The notes under the pieces are model-generated. The model was given only the letters and a program-made list of their open reading frames with translations. It had not been told where the DNA came from and made no database searches. A stretch of DNA of 64,000 bases from Magicicada septendecula (lineage: Eukaryota; Arthropoda; Insecta; Hemiptera; Cicadidae), in contig CM068368.1 of the NCBI GenBank assembly GCA_034769895.1, forward strand, positions 688,835,877 through 688,899,876, read 5' to 3'. The stretch's first letter is position 1, and each line of letters begins with the position of its first letter. The position numbers and the translations under genes are program-made. Positions 8,343-21,509 of this stretch are shown here, piece by piece.

Positions 8343-9409
8343 ATACCCCCCCAATAAGAGGTTGAAGGCCGAAGCGTTCAAACTCTTATTGCCTAAACCC
8401 TAAGAGGATCAGTGAGGATATGGCGCCGCAACCCCCCTGAGCACTCTACTAAAATCATGGGTTCTTACCCCCCTAGTCCGGCGACTGTGGCACATTCAAT
8501 TAAAAAATCAACATACGGCCTTCCATCACTCCATATACCACAACTGATTTGTTTCCTCTTAGCCGTACTGGTTCATTGACAAAGCACTGGCTCATTTTTT
8601 ATTATAAAATATCTCTTAACCCTAGAAAATAGTATTAACAAAACAATATAGGATATATACAATACAGGAGTACATATAAGTTCCAGTCAAAATGACGCAT
8701 TAATTATACAGAATTGCATTTACACAGAATTTCCTTCAGTTTTCAATTTTAAATGAATATTTTAATCATTATGTTTTTTTATCAATTATTTATTTTACCA
8801 TTACAATCAAAATTCAGATCAAACTAGATTTAAAGTCATATTAAAAATTATCTTTTCAATTTATTTAATTACCTTTCATTAAATTTAACTCATATTGTTT
8901 TAATTAACAATTTCAAAATTAATTACATTTTTCAAAATGATCCGACATAAAATATTACCTACATTATTCAAAAATTTTACATTCCTTTCTTCACATATGG
9001 AATTTCTTTTTATTTCATAATAGGATTTTCCTACTGGCAATGATTCAGCAGACTACAACACTTTTGTTATTGTCAACTCAGCTTCAACACCTCTGGCTGT
9101 AAACATTAGTCAAAACATACAACACACCTGTTTACATAAACGGTCGTCTGCCAGACTGGTGTTATAAACACTCCTTCAGTCTAAACATTCTGCTTACCTC
9201 ACCTCTAACACCTGTACTGCACTTTTCAATTTTTTATAAATCTTTTAGTTAACAATTGTAATAATATAATAATTTTTATACAATTAATTTCACTATAATA
9301 TATTTACAAATCTTTATCATTATTATTTCAGTTTTATCACACTTCAATGTCCAAGGTTGCGAGGTCTGAACCGTAAAACAAAATATTTACAATTGTTCCT
9401 TTATGAAGT

Positions 9410-9808
9410 TCAGCCTCCATCGTCAAAAATTAGTCTGGTCTTTATGTAACACTTTTCAATTTTATTGATACGCCACATATGGTTATTTTTTGTTTTATAA
9501 CCACAAGAACTTATTTTTTCCATTGTACCAAAACAATAACCTATAGGGTTACCCCCCAAAATTATCTTATCATAAATCAAGTTGACATCAGTATTATTTG
9601 TAAAGTCTCCGTCAGTGTTTTTTGTTATTACCATTGCATTATTATTACCATATTCTGCTACTATAGGTTCATTAACAGGCAAATATTTGTCATCAATATA
9701 CACATTGTTTGTCACACAAGGTATGTTTTTAATTCTACCAGTTCTCTCACTATTTAAACTCTGTATTAACTCTTCATAATCTCTCTTCCCCTTAAATATT
9801 TCTACCAT
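9410..9808 (-). CDS. ORF2, representative copy (unit 2, 132 aa, unknown)
   Basis: A 132-residue protein with no family that I recognise. It has no signal peptide or membrane segment. Four Cys/His positions fall in the last third (YCF, SCG, NHM, KCY), but their spacing does not fit the CX2CX4HX4C zinc knuckle of Gag. The DTG/DSG of a retroviral protease is absent. Its ATG overlaps the ORF1 stop in the word ATGGTAG, a 7-nt overlap, and it lies one base back relative to ORF1. LTR elements are known to express a second frame by -1 shifting or by reinitiation; which applies here, if any, is unknown. It could be a remnant of a gag-pol region or a captured gene. Residues 23 (Thr or Pro) and 27 (Lys or Ile) vary between units. 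This copy has Thr and Lys. Confidence 0.6.
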   Translation of the reverse strand: MVEIFKGKRDYEELIQSLNSERTGRIKNIPCVTNNVYIDDKYLPVNEPIVAEYGNNNAMVITKNTDGDFTNNTDVNLIYDKIILGGNPIGYCFGTMEKISSCGYKTKNNHMWRINKIEKCYIKTRLIFDDGG

Positions 9809-10671
9809 TCTCTCTCTCTCTCATAATCACTTTCATCACCACAACATTTCATAATCTCACTCCATCCAGAGGGCAACACAACATTATTACAACATCTGGC
9901 TTTACCAGATACACAAAAATAATTTCTTTGACATTTAAAAGACCTTTTGTCTTCTACAAAAACTAACGAGGAACCTTTGTCCTCCAACACTACTGGTGAA
10001 ACCTTTTCTTCACCTATCTCACAAGAAAAATTTGCCCTCTTTTCACCCTCTACACTTAAACTGTCTTCACACTCTCTCTCATTCTCATCGGCATTTGCTA
10101 ACAACACTTCATTACTAAACTCTACTTCAACAAAATCTTCCTTATCACTCTCAACATTAATCTCCTTGTTCTCTACTACCACGTTTTTACACATATCATT
10201 ATAATTCTGATTTGTTTTACATTCAAAATTTTCGATTACCTTTTGTATTTGTTTATCAATTTTTTCTGACACTTGTTCTTTAATAGTGTTGAAACATTCA
10301 TCCATCTCATTTAGACGTTTATTCATACTGATTTCGAACTTAACATTTTGTGTATTCATTTCACATAAACGCTTATCAAATTTTTGGTCAATATTATTTA
10401 TATCACCCTTTAACTCATGGAATTTGCTATTAATTGTATTAAATTTAACATCAGAATCACTCTTCTGTTCATTGAAAAGCAATTGCATCATTTTTATCAT
10501 ATCATTATCCTCAGATTGTTTATTTTTATTCATTACGGGTGGGGTTACCTGAATCCCTGAGTCATCTATTTCATCTGACTTACTTGATTCTCTATTTTGA
10601 ACTGGGATTGGGGTCGAATGGACCTCCAACCCACTCATGACCGTTGATTCGGTCAAACTATTATTTTCCAT
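9802..10671 (-). CDS. ORF1, representative copy (unit 2, 289 aa, Gag-like N-terminal type)
   Basis: Residues 1-46 are polar and Ser/Glu-rich. Residues about 58-155 have heptad spacing of hydrophobic residues and look like a long coiled coil. Residues about 165-235 are strongly acidic. The last 45 hold a cluster of Cys (FKCQRNYFC, ARCC, KCC) without the CX2CX4HX4C knuckle. A coiled-coil leading part is common in Gag proteins of arthropod Ty3/gypsy-like elements, and the position directly after the leader fits gag; no capsid domain is visible, so Gag is only a likely reading. The start is the first ATG after the leader, in context CAAAAATGG. The final residues EREREW come from a (GA)7 microsatellite that runs into the ORF2 start. 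Residue 96 is Gln here and Glu in most units. Confidence 0.65.
   Translation of the reverse strand: MENNSLTESTVMSGLEVHSTPIPVQNRESSKSDEIDDSGIQVTPPVMNKNKQSEDNDMIKMMQLLFNEQKSDSDVKFNTINSKFHELKGDINNIDQKFDKRLCEMNTQNVKFEISMNKRLNEMDECFNTIKEQVSEKIDKQIQKVIENFECKTNQNYNDMCKNVVVENKEINVESDKEDFVEVEFSNEVLLANADENERECEDSLSVEGEKRANFSCEIGEEKVSPVVLEDKGSSLVFVEDKRSFKCQRNYFCVSGKARCCNNVVLPSGWSEIMKCCGDESDYEREREW
9809..9822. repeat. (TC)7 microsatellite at the ORF1/ORF2 junction
   Basis: Seven TC repeats on the plus strand, GA on the coding strand, lie 1 nt upstream of the ORF2 ATG and inside the end of ORF1. I count the same repeat number in the copies checked, including unit 1. Confidence 0.8.
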
Positions 10672-10836
10672 TTTTGTTTTATATTATTTTTACATATATA
10701 AATATGCCCGGTTTTGCTTTCACAGTCTACAATTTACAACCTCGCCCCACTCCCAAATAACCCGTTCTGCAGCTTAATTATGTCTGGCGAATATACGTTA
10801 TAAACCCTATACTCGAGTCCCTGTTCGGGCGCCATT

Positions 10837-11956
10837 TGTAACTACTCACTTAATTCCTATTAATAATTAATTCTTACCTTAGGGTTTTTCCCAGAGTCGT
10901 ACAGACGAAACTGCTGCAGAAAGGATTATTCGAGATACAAGGGGTAAAGATCAAATACACAGTTTGTGCTAAAACAAATTGCCTCTGGTTTATTATGCAA
11001 AATAACTACTTCGTCTCTATTTCATGACGTTTAAAATTCTTATTTCTTTTCGTTAGATTAAATACTCGTTGAATGAGTAACAATTTGTAAAAATCAAACA
11101 AAGTAACAAAATGAATATTTCTTAATGAACTAGCTTATGACAACTATGGTATACCATAACTATTTATTTTTAGCAATGAACCAATACGTGATGTAGCCAC
11201 ACACTCACACACATTCGTTCTTTGACTTTGTCGTTCTATTTAAACCCCACTTTGAGATCTCTGAGGTACATTTAAGATTTACAATTTATTTATGTTGAAT
11301 TATACTCTGGAGAAAAAGGTAAAATGATATTGGTTAAAACTCAGTTAATACTTAACGTCTGAAGAACTCCGCTGTTTTGCACTTCTGCTGTGAATGCACT
11401 GGTTTTTTTTTTCTTTGGTTAACACACCATAAATTAGTTTTGACACTGTTTACCCGCGGGTACTGTTATTGATTATTTCGTATTAGGTTGATGTATCACT
11501 ATTATTTTAATCCACTTTAGAATAACATTTCTTTTTATTTTGTCGGCCGACATAAATTTTCGAACACTTAGCTCGTTTAGGTTGACCGCGCGGCCATGAG
11601 TTGCAACTGGAACTCGGCCGCACGTTTTACTGTTTGTACAACTTTTAACACTGTTAATGCGTTGAAAGATAGGCCTACTCTTAATTACGGCCTATCTTGC
11701 ACCCGAGGCCACCGTTTGAATTTAAATCACCAACTTTACTGTCTGATGCTGCTTACTACTGTTCACTCTCTGATGACAAACTGCATACTGTGATTCACAA
11801 AAAGCCTGCTGCTGGGCCGGTTACGCAATATGTCTGGGCAATTGTTTAGGCTAACTGTATGTAGGTTGTACTGGGGCTCCTCACAGGTGAAAGTTAACAA
11901 TTTATTAATTACTGAATTAAAATTAAAACTGGATCACACACTTCTGTACCGTTACA
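10837..11956 (-). repeat. LTR 3
   Basis: 1120 bp. It carries the two variants shared with LTR 2. The sequence beyond its right end switches to the gcgtttaaac, five-C type seen in units 3-10. Confidence 0.92.
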
Positions 11957-13022
11957 ATACCCCCCCAATAAGAGGTTGAAGGCCGAAGCGTTTAAACTCT
12001 TATTGCCTAAACCCTAAGAGGATCAGTGAGGATATGGCGCCGCAACCCCCCTGAGCACTCTACTAAAATCATGGGTTCTTACCCCCTAGTCCGGCGACTG
12101 TGGCACATTCAATTAAAAAATCAACATACGGCCTTCCATCACTCCATATCCCACAACTGATTTGTTTCCTCTTAGCCGTACTGGTTCATTGACAAAGCAC
12201 TGGCTCATTTTTTATTATAAAATATCTCTTAACCCTAGAAAATAGTATTAACAAAACAATATAGGATATATACAATACAGGAGTACATATAAGTTCCAGT
12301 CAAAATGACGCATTAATTATACAGAATTGCATTTACACAGAATTTCCTTCAGTTTTCAATTTTAAATGAATATTTTAATCATTATGTTTTTTTATCAATT
12401 ATTTATTTTACCATTACAATCAAAATTCAGATCAAACTAGATTTAAAGTCATATTAAAAATTATCTTTTCAATTTATTTAATTACCTTTCATTAAATTTA
12501 ACTCATATTGTTTTAATTAACAATTTCAAAATTAATTACATTTTTCAAAATGATCCGACATAAAATATTACCTACATTATTCAAAAATTTTACATTCCTT
12601 TCTTCACATATGGAATTTCTTTTTATTTCATAATAGGATTTTCCTACTGGCAATGATTCAGCAGACTACAACACTTTTGTTATTGTCAACTCAGCTTCAA
12701 CACCTCTGGCTGTAAACATTAGTCAAAACATACAACACACCTGTTTACATAAACGGTCGTCTGCCAGACTGGTGTTATAAACACTCCTTCAGTCTAAACA
12801 TTCTGCTTACCTCACCTCTAACACCTGTACTGCACTTTTCAATTTTTTATAAATCTTTTAGTTAACAATTGTAATAATATAATAATTTTTATACAATTAA
12901 TTTCACTATAATATATTTACAAATCTTTATCATTATTATTTCAGTTTTATCACACTTCAATGTCCAAGGTTGCGAGGTCTGAACCGTAAAACAAAATATT
13001 TACAATTGTTCCTTTATGAAGT

Positions 13023-13421
13023 TCAGCCTCCATCGTCAAAAATTAGTCTGGTCTTTATGTAACACTTTTCAATTTTATTGATACGCCACATATGGTTATT
13101 TTTTGTTTTATAACCACAAGAACTTATTTTTTCCATTGTACCAAAACAATAATCTATAGGGTTACCCCCCAAAATTATCTTATCATAAATCAAGTTGACA
13201 TCAGTATTATTTGTAAAGTCTCCGTCAGTGTTTTTTGTTATTACCATTGCATTATTATTACCATATTCTGCTACTATAGGTTCATTAACAGGCAAATATT
13301 TGTCATCAATATACACATTGTTTGTCACACAAGGTATGTTTTTAATTCTACCAGTTCTCTCACTATTTAAACTCTGTATTAACTCTTCATAATCTCTCTT
13401 CCCCTTAAATATTTCTACCAT
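13023..13421 (-). CDS. ORF2, unit 3
   Basis: Whole frame, Thr-23 and Lys-27, the commonest type in units 2-8. Confidence 0.6.
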   Translation of the reverse strand: MVEIFKGKRDYEELIQSLNSERTGRIKNIPCVTNNVYIDDKYLPVNEPIVAEYGNNNAMVITKNTDGDFTNNTDVNLIYDKIILGGNPIDYCFGTMEKISSCGYKTKNNHMWRINKIEKCYIKTRLIFDDGG

Positions 13422-14284
13422 TCTCTCTCTCTCTCATAATCACTTTCATCACCACAACATTTCATAATCTCACTCCATCCAGAGGGCAACACAACATTAT
13501 TACAACATCTGGCTTTACCAGATACACAAAAATAATTTCTTTGACATTTAAAAGACCTTTTGTCTTCTACAAAAACTAACGAGGAACCTTTGTCCTCCAA
13601 CACTACTGGTGAAACCTTTTCTTCACCTATCTCACATGAAAAATTTGCCCCCTTTTCACCCTCTACACTTAAACTGTCTTCACACTCTCTCTCATTCTCA
13701 TCGGCATTTGCTAACAACACTTCATTACTAAACTCTACTTCAACAAAATCTTCCTTATCACTCTCAACATTAATCTCCTTGTTCTCTACTACCACGTTTT
13801 TACACATATCATTATAATTCTGATTTGTTTTACATTCAAAATTTTCGATTACCTTTTGTATTTGTTTATCAATTTTTTCTGACACTTGTTCTTTAATAGT
13901 GTTGAAACATTCATCCATCTCATTTAGACGTTTATTCATACTGATTTCGAACTTAACATTTTGTGTATTCATTTCACATAAACGCTTATCAAATTTTTGG
14001 TCAATATTATTTATATCACCCTTTAACTCATGGAATTTGCTATTAATTGTATTAAATTTAACATCAGAATCACTCTTCTGTTCATTGAAAAGCAATTGCA
14101 TCATTTTTATCATATCATTATCCTCAGATTGTTTATTTTTATTCATTACGGGTGGGGTTACCTGAATCCCTGAGTCATCTATTTCATCTGACTTACTTGA
14201 TTCTCTATTTTGAACTGGGATTGGGGTCGAATGGACCTCCAACCCACTCATGACCGTTGATTCGGTCAAACTATTATTTTCCAT
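13415..14284 (-). CDS. ORF1, unit 3
   Basis: Whole 289-codon frame with Gln-96. It shares with unit 4 a Gly in place of Arg in the EGEK(R/G)ANF segment. Confidence 0.65.
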   Translation of the reverse strand: MENNSLTESTVMSGLEVHSTPIPVQNRESSKSDEIDDSGIQVTPPVMNKNKQSEDNDMIKMMQLLFNEQKSDSDVKFNTINSKFHELKGDINNIDQKFDKRLCEMNTQNVKFEISMNKRLNEMDECFNTIKEQVSEKIDKQIQKVIENFECKTNQNYNDMCKNVVVENKEINVESDKEDFVEVEFSNEVLLANADENERECEDSLSVEGEKGANFSCEIGEEKVSPVVLEDKGSSLVFVEDKRSFKCQRNYFCVSGKARCCNNVVLPSGWSEIMKCCGDESDYEREREW

Positions 14285-14449
14285 TTTTGTTTTATATTAT
14301 TTTTACATATATAAATATGCCCGGTTTTGCTTTCACAGTCTACAATTTACAACCTCGCCCCACTCCCAAATAACCCGTTCTGCAGCTTAATTATGTCTGG
14401 CGAATATACGTTATAAACCCTATACTCGAGTCCCTGTTCGGGCGCCATT

Positions 14450-15569
14450 TGTAACTACTCACTTAATTCCTATTAATAATTAATTCTTACCTTAGGGTTT
14501 TTCCCAGAGTCGTACAGACGAAACTGCTGCAGAAAGGATTATTCGAGATACAAGGGGTAAAGATCAAATACACAGTTTGTGCTAAAACAAATTGCCTCTG
14601 GTTTATTATGCAAAATAACTACTTCGTCTCTCTTTCATGACATTTAAAATTCTTATTTCTTTTCGTTAGATTAAGTACTCGTTGAATGAGTAACAATTTG
14701 TAAAAATCAAACAAAGTAACAAAATGAATATTTCTTAATGAACTAGCTTATGACAACTATGGTATACCACAACTATTTATTTTTAGCAATGAACCAATAC
14801 GTGATGTAGCCACACACTCACACACATTCGTTCTTTGACTTTGTCGTTCTATTTAAACCCCACTTTGAGATCTCTGAGGTACATTTAAGATTTACAATTT
14901 ATTTATGTTGAATTATACTCTGGAGAAAAAGGTAAAATGATATTGGTTAAAACTCAGTTAATACTTAACGTCTGAAGAACTCCGCTGTTTTGCACTTCTG
15001 CTGTGAATGCACTGGTTTTTTTTTTCTTTGGTTAACACACCATAAATTAGTTTTGACACTGTTTACCCGCGGGTACTGTTATTGATTATTTCGTATTAGG
15101 TTGATGTATCACTATTATTTTAATCCACTTTAGAATAACATTTCTTTTTATTTTGTCGGCCGACATAAATTTTCGAACACTTAGCTCGTTTAGGTTGACC
15201 GCGCGGCTATGAGTTGCAACTGGAACTCGGCCGCACGTTTTACTGTTTGTACAACTTTTAACACTGTTAATGCGTTGAAAGATAGGCCTACTCTTAATTA
15301 CGGCCTATCTTGCACCCGAGGCCACCGTTTGAATTTAAATCACCAACTTTACTGTCTGATGCTGCTTACTACTGTTCACTCTCTGATGACAAACTGCATA
15401 CTGTGATTCACAAAAAGCCTGCTGCTGGGCCGGTTACGCAATATGTCTGGGCAATTGTTTAGGCTAACTGTATGTAGGTTGTACTGGGGCTCCTCACAGG
15501 TGAAAGTTAACAATTTATTAATTACTGAATTAAAATTAAAACTGGATCACACACTTCTGTACCGTTACA
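14450..15569 (-). repeat. LTR 4
   Basis: 1120 bp. It shares attaagtactcg only with LTR 5 and carries a private change next to the GCGCGG word. Confidence 0.92.
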
Positions 15570-16635
15570 ATACCCCCCCAATAAGAGGTTGAAGGCCGAA
15601 GCGTTTAAACTCTTATTGCCTAAACCCTAAGAGGATCAGTGAGGATATGGCGCCGCAACCCCCCTGAGCACTCTACTAAAATCATGGGTTCTTACCCCCT
15701 AGTCCGGCGACTGTGGCACATTCAATTAAAAAATCAACATACGGCCTTCCATCACTCCATATCCCACAACTGATTTGTTTCCTCTTAGCCGTACTGGTTC
15801 ATTGACAAAGCACTGGCTCATTTTTTATTATAAAATATCTCTTAACCCTAGAAAATAGTATTAACAAAACAATATAGGATATATACAATACAGGAGTACA
15901 TATAAGTTCCAGTCAAAATGACGCATTAATTATACAGAATTGCATTTACACAGAATTTCCTTCAGTTTTCAATTTTAAATGAATATTTTAATCATTATGT
16001 TTTTTTATCAATTATTTATTTTACCATTACAATCAAAATTCAGATCAAACTAGATTTAAAGTCATATTAAAAATTATCTTTTCAATTTATTTAATTACCT
16101 TTCATTAAATTTAACTCATATTGTTTTAATTAACAATTTCAAAATTAATTACATTTTTCAAAATGATCCGACATAAAATATTACCTACATTATTCAAAAA
16201 TTTTACATTCCTTTCTTCACATATGGAATTTCTTTTTATTTCATAATAGGATTTTCCTACTGGCAATGATTCAGCAGACTACAACACTTTTGTTATTGTC
16301 AACTCAGCTTCAACACCTCTGGCTGTAAACATTAGTCAAAACATACAACACACCTGTTTACATAAACGGTCGTCTGCCAGACTGGTGTTATAAACACTCC
16401 TTCAGTCTAAACATTCTGCTTACCTCACCTCTAACACCTGTACTGCACTTTTCAATTTTTTATAAATCTTTTAGTTAACAATTGTAATAATATAATAATT
16501 TTTATACAATTAATTTCACTATAATATATTTACAAATCTTTATCATTATTATTTCAGTTTTATCACACTTCAATGTCCAAGGTTGCGAGGTCTGAACCGT
16601 AAAACAAAATATTTACAATTGTTCCTTTATGAAGT

Positions 16636-17034
16636 TCAGCCTCCATCGTCAAAAATTAGTCTGGTCTTTATGTAACACTTTTCAATTTTATTGATACGCC
16701 ACATATGGTTATTTTTTGTTTTATAACCACAAGAACTTATTTTTTCCATTGTACCAAAACAATAATCTATAGGGTTACCCCCCAAAATTATCTTATCATA
16801 AATCAAGTTGACATCAGTATTATTTGTAAAGTCTCCGTCAGTGTTTTTTGTTATTACCATTGCATTATTATTACCATATTCTGCTACTATAGGTTCATTA
16901 ACAGGCAAATATTTGTCATCAATATACACATTGTTTGTCACACAAGGTATGTTTTTAATTCTACCAGTTCTCTCACTATTTAAACTCTGTATTAACTCTT
17001 CATAATCTCTCTTCCCCTTAAATATTTCTACCAT
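16636..17034 (-). CDS. ORF2, unit 4
   Basis: Whole frame, identical in protein sequence to unit 3. Confidence 0.6.
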   Translation of the reverse strand: MVEIFKGKRDYEELIQSLNSERTGRIKNIPCVTNNVYIDDKYLPVNEPIVAEYGNNNAMVITKNTDGDFTNNTDVNLIYDKIILGGNPIDYCFGTMEKISSCGYKTKNNHMWRINKIEKCYIKTRLIFDDGG

Positions 17035-17897
17035 TCTCTCTCTCTCTCATAATCACTTTCATCACCACAACATTTCATAATCTCACTCCATCCAGAGGGC
17101 AACACAACATTATTACAACATCTGGCTTTACCAGATACACAAAAATAATTTCTTTGACATTTAAAAGACCTTTTGTCTTCTACAAAAACTAACGAGGAAC
17201 CTTTGTCCTCCAACACTACTGGTGAAACCTTTTCTTCACCTATCTCACAAGAAAAATTTGCCCCCTTTTCACCCTCTACACTTAAACTGTCTTCACACTC
17301 TCTCTCATTCTCATCGGCATTTGCTAACAACACTTCATTACTAAACTCTACTTCAACAAAATCTTCCTTATCACTCTCAACATTAATCTCCTTGTTCTCT
17401 ACTACCACGTTTTTACACATATCATTATAATTCTGATTTGTTTTACATTCAAAATTTTCGATTACCTTTTGTATTTGTTTATCAATTTTTTCTGACACTT
17501 GTTCTTTAATAGTGTTGAAACATTCATCCATCTCATTTAGACGTTTATTCATACTGATTTCGAACTTAACATTTTGTGTATTCATTTCACATAAACGCTT
17601 ATCAAATTTTTGGTCAATATTATTTATATCACCCTTTAACTCATGGAATTTGCTATTAATTGTATTAAATTTAACATCAGAATCACTCTTCTGTTCATTG
17701 AAAAGCAATTGCATCATTTTTATCATATCATTATCCTCAGATTGTTTATTTTTATTCATTACGGGTGGGGTTACCTGAATCCCTGAGTCATCTATTTCAT
17801 CTGACTTACTTGATTCTCTATTTTGAACTGGGATTGGGGTCGAATGGACCTCCAACCCACTCATGACCGTTGATTCGGTCAAACTATTATTTTCCAT
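17028..17897 (-). CDS. ORF1, unit 4
   Basis: Whole frame with Gln-96 and the Gly variant shared with unit 3. Confidence 0.65.
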   Translation of the reverse strand: MENNSLTESTVMSGLEVHSTPIPVQNRESSKSDEIDDSGIQVTPPVMNKNKQSEDNDMIKMMQLLFNEQKSDSDVKFNTINSKFHELKGDINNIDQKFDKRLCEMNTQNVKFEISMNKRLNEMDECFNTIKEQVSEKIDKQIQKVIENFECKTNQNYNDMCKNVVVENKEINVESDKEDFVEVEFSNEVLLANADENERECEDSLSVEGEKGANFSCEIGEEKVSPVVLEDKGSSLVFVEDKRSFKCQRNYFCVSGKARCCNNVVLPSGWSEIMKCCGDESDYEREREW

Positions 17898-18062
17898 TTT
17901 TGTTTTATATTATTTTTACATATATAAATATGCCCGGTTTTGCTTTCACAGTCTACAATTTACAACCTCGCCCCACTCCCAAATAACCCGTTCTGCAGCT
18001 TAATTATGTCTGGCGAATATACGTTATAAACCCTATACTCGAGTCCCTGTTCGGGCGCCATT

Positions 18063-19182
18063 TGTAACTACTCACTTAATTCCTATTAATAATTAATTCT
18101 TACCTTAGGGTTTTTCCCAGAGTCGTACAGACGAAACTGCTGCAGAAAGGATTATTCGAGATACAAGGGGTAAAGATCAAATACACAGTTTGTGCTAAAA
18201 CAAATTGCCTCTGGTTTATTATGCAAAATAACTACTTCGTCTCTCTTTCATGACATTTAAAATTCTTATTTCTTTTCGTTAGATTAAGTACTCGTTGAAT
18301 GAGTAACAATTTGTAAAAATCAAACAAAGTAACAAAATGAATATTTCTTAATGAACTAGCTTATGACAACTATGGTATACCACAACTATTTATTTTTAGC
18401 AATGAACCAATACGTGATGTAGCCACACACTCACACACATTCGTTCTTTGACTTTGTCGTTCTATTTAAACCCCACTTTGAGATCTCTGAGGTACATTTA
18501 AGATTTACAATTTATTTATGTTGAATTATACTCTGGAGAAAAAGGTAAAATGATATTGGTTAAAACTCAGTTAATACTTAACGTCTGAAGAACTCCGCTG
18601 TTTTGCACTTCTGCTGTGAATGCACTGGTTTTTTTTTTCTTTGGTTAACACACCATAAATTAGTTTTGACACTGTTTACCCGCGGGTACTGTTATTGATT
18701 ATTTCGTATTAGGTTGATGTATCACTATTATTTTAATCCACTTTAGAATAACATTTCTTTTTATTTTGTCGGCCGACATAAATTTTCGAACACTTAGCTC
18801 GTTTAGGTTGACCGCGCGGCCATGAGTTGCAACTGGAACTCGGCCGCACGTTTTACTGTTTGTACAACTTTTAACACTGTTAATGCGTTGAAAGATAGGC
18901 CTACTCTTAATTACGGCCTATCTTGCACCCGAGGCCACCGTTTGAATTTAAATCACCAACTTTACTGTCTGGTGCTGCTTACTACTGTTCACTCTCTGAT
19001 GACAAACTGCATACTGTGATTCACAAAAAGCCTGCTGCTGGGCCGGTTACGCAATATGTCTGGGCAATTGTTTAGGCTAACTGTATGTAGGTTGTACTGG
19101 GGCTCCTCACAGGTGAAAGTTAACAATTTATTAATTACTGAATTAAAATTAAAACTGGATCACACACTTCTGTACCGTTACA
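18063..19182 (-). repeat. LTR 5
   Basis: 1120 bp. It has attaagtactcg like LTR 4. Just beyond its right end aataaggggttg is shared only with unit 6, and ggatatacacaat only with unit 7, so this unit is a mosaic of three neighbours' markers. Confidence 0.92.
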
Positions 19183-20248
19183 ATACCCCCCCAATAAGGG
19201 GTTGAAGGCCGAAGCGTTTAAACTCTTATTGCCTAAACCCTAAGAGGATCAGTGAGGATATGGCGCCGCAACCCCCCTGAGCACTCTACTAAAATCATGG
19301 GTTCTTACCCCCTAGTCCGGCGACTGTGGCACATTCAATTAAAAAATCAACATACGGCCTTCCATCACTCCATATCCCACAACTGATTTGTTTCCTCTTA
19401 GCCGTACTGGTTCATTGACAAAGCACTGGCTCATTTTTTATTATAAAATATCTCTTAACCCTAGAAAATAGTATTAACAAAACAATATAGGATATACACA
19501 ATACAGGAGTACATATAAGTTCCAGTCAAAATGATGCATTAATTATACAGAATTGCATTTACACAGAATTTCCTTCAGTTTTCAATTTTAAATGAATATT
19601 TTAATCATTATGTTTTTTTATCAATTATTTATTTTACCATTACAATCAAAATTCAGATCAAACTAGATTTAAAGTCATATTAAAAATTATCTTTTCAATT
19701 TATTTAATTACCTTTCATTAAATTTAACTCATATTGTTTTAATTAACAATTTCAAAATTAATTACATTTTTCAAAATGATCCGACATAAAATATTACCTA
19801 CATTATTCAAAAATTTTACATTCCTTTCTTCACATATGGAATTTCTTTTTATTTCATAATAGGATTTTCCTACTGGCAATGATTCAGCAGACTACAACAC
19901 TTTTGTTATTGTCAACTCAGCTTCAACACCTCTGGCTGTAAACATTAGTCAAAACATACAACACACCTGTTTACATAAACGGTCGTCTGCCAGACTGGTG
20001 TTATAAACACTCCTTCAGTCTAAACATTCTGCTTACCTCACCTCTAACACCTGTACTGCACTTTTCAATTTTTTATAAATCTTTTAGTTAACAATTGTAA
20101 TAATATAATAATTTTTATACAATTAATTTCACTATAATATATTTACAAATCTTTATCATTATTATTTCAGTTTTATCACACTTCAATGTCCAAGGTTGCG
20201 AGGTCTGAACCGTAAAACAAAATATTTACAATTGTTCCTTTATGAAGT

Positions 20249-20647
20249 TCAGCCTCCATCGTCAAAAATTAGTCTGGTCTTTATGTAACACTTTTCAATT
20301 TTATTGATACGCCACATATGGTTATTTTTTGTTTTATAACCACAAGAACTTATTTTTTCCATTGTACCAAAACAATAATCTATAGGGTTACCCCCCAAAA
20401 TTATCTTATCATAAATCAAGTTGACATCAGTATTATTTGTAAAGTCTCCGTCAGTGTTTTTTGTTATTACCATTGCATTATTATTACCATATTCTGCTAC
20501 TATAGGTTCATTAACAGGCAAATATTTGTCATCAATATACACATTGTTTGTCACACAAGGTATGTTTTTAATTCTACCAGTTCTCTCACTATTTAAACTC
20601 TGTATTAACTCTTCATAATCTCTCTTCCCCTTAAATATTTCTACCAT
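20249..20647 (-). CDS. ORF2, unit 5
   Basis: Whole frame of the Thr-23, Lys-27 type. Confidence 0.6.
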   Translation of the reverse strand: MVEIFKGKRDYEELIQSLNSERTGRIKNIPCVTNNVYIDDKYLPVNEPIVAEYGNNNAMVITKNTDGDFTNNTDVNLIYDKIILGGNPIDYCFGTMEKISSCGYKTKNNHMWRINKIEKCYIKTRLIFDDGG

Positions 20648-21509
20648 TCTCTCTCTCTCTCATAATCACTTTCATCACCACAACATTTCATAATCTCACT
20701 CCATCCAGAGGGCAACACAACATTATTACAACATCTGGCTTTACCAGATACACAAAAATAATTTCTTTGACATTTAAAAGACCTTTTGTCTTCTACAAAA
20801 ACTAACGAGGAACCTTTGTCCTCCAACACTACTGGTGAAACCTTTTCTTCACCTATCTCACAAGAAAAATTTGCCCTCTTTTCACCCTCTACACTTAAAC
20901 TGTCTTCACACTCTCTCTCATTCTCATCGGCATTTGCTAACAACACTTCATTACTAAACTCTACTTCAACAAAATCTTCCTTATCACTCTCAACATTAAT
21001 CTCCTTGTTCTCTACTACCACGTTTTTACACATATCATTATAATTCTGATTTGTTTTACATTCAAAATTTTCGATTACCTTTTGTATTTGTTTATCAATT
21101 TTTTCTGACACTTGTTCTTTAATAGTGTTGAAACATTCATCCATCTCATTTAGACGTTTATTCATACTGATTTCGAACTTAACATTTTGTGTATTCATTT
21201 CACATAAACGCTTATCAAATTTTTGGTCAATATTATTTATATCACCCTTTAACTCATGGAATTTGCTATTAATTGTATTAAATTTAACATCAGAATCACT
21301 CTTCTGTTCATTGAAAAGCAATTGCATCATTTTTATCATATCATTATCCTCAGATTGTTTATTTTTATTCATTACGGTGGGGTTACCTGAATCCCTGAGT
21401 CATCTATTTCATCTGACTTACTTGATTCTCTATTTTGAAGTGGGATTGGGGTCGAATGGACCTCCAACCCACTCATGACCGTTGATTCGGTCAAACTATT
21501 ATTTTCCAT
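20641..21509 (-). pseudogene. ORF1, unit 5 (broken copy)
   Basis: Aligns over the full ORF1 length but looks broken. Residue 96 is Gln. Confidence 0.75.

Noticed and set aside
9410-9520. Zinc knuckle in ORF2
   Set aside because: Cys and His are present, but the spacing does not fit CX2CX4HX4C or another pattern that I know.
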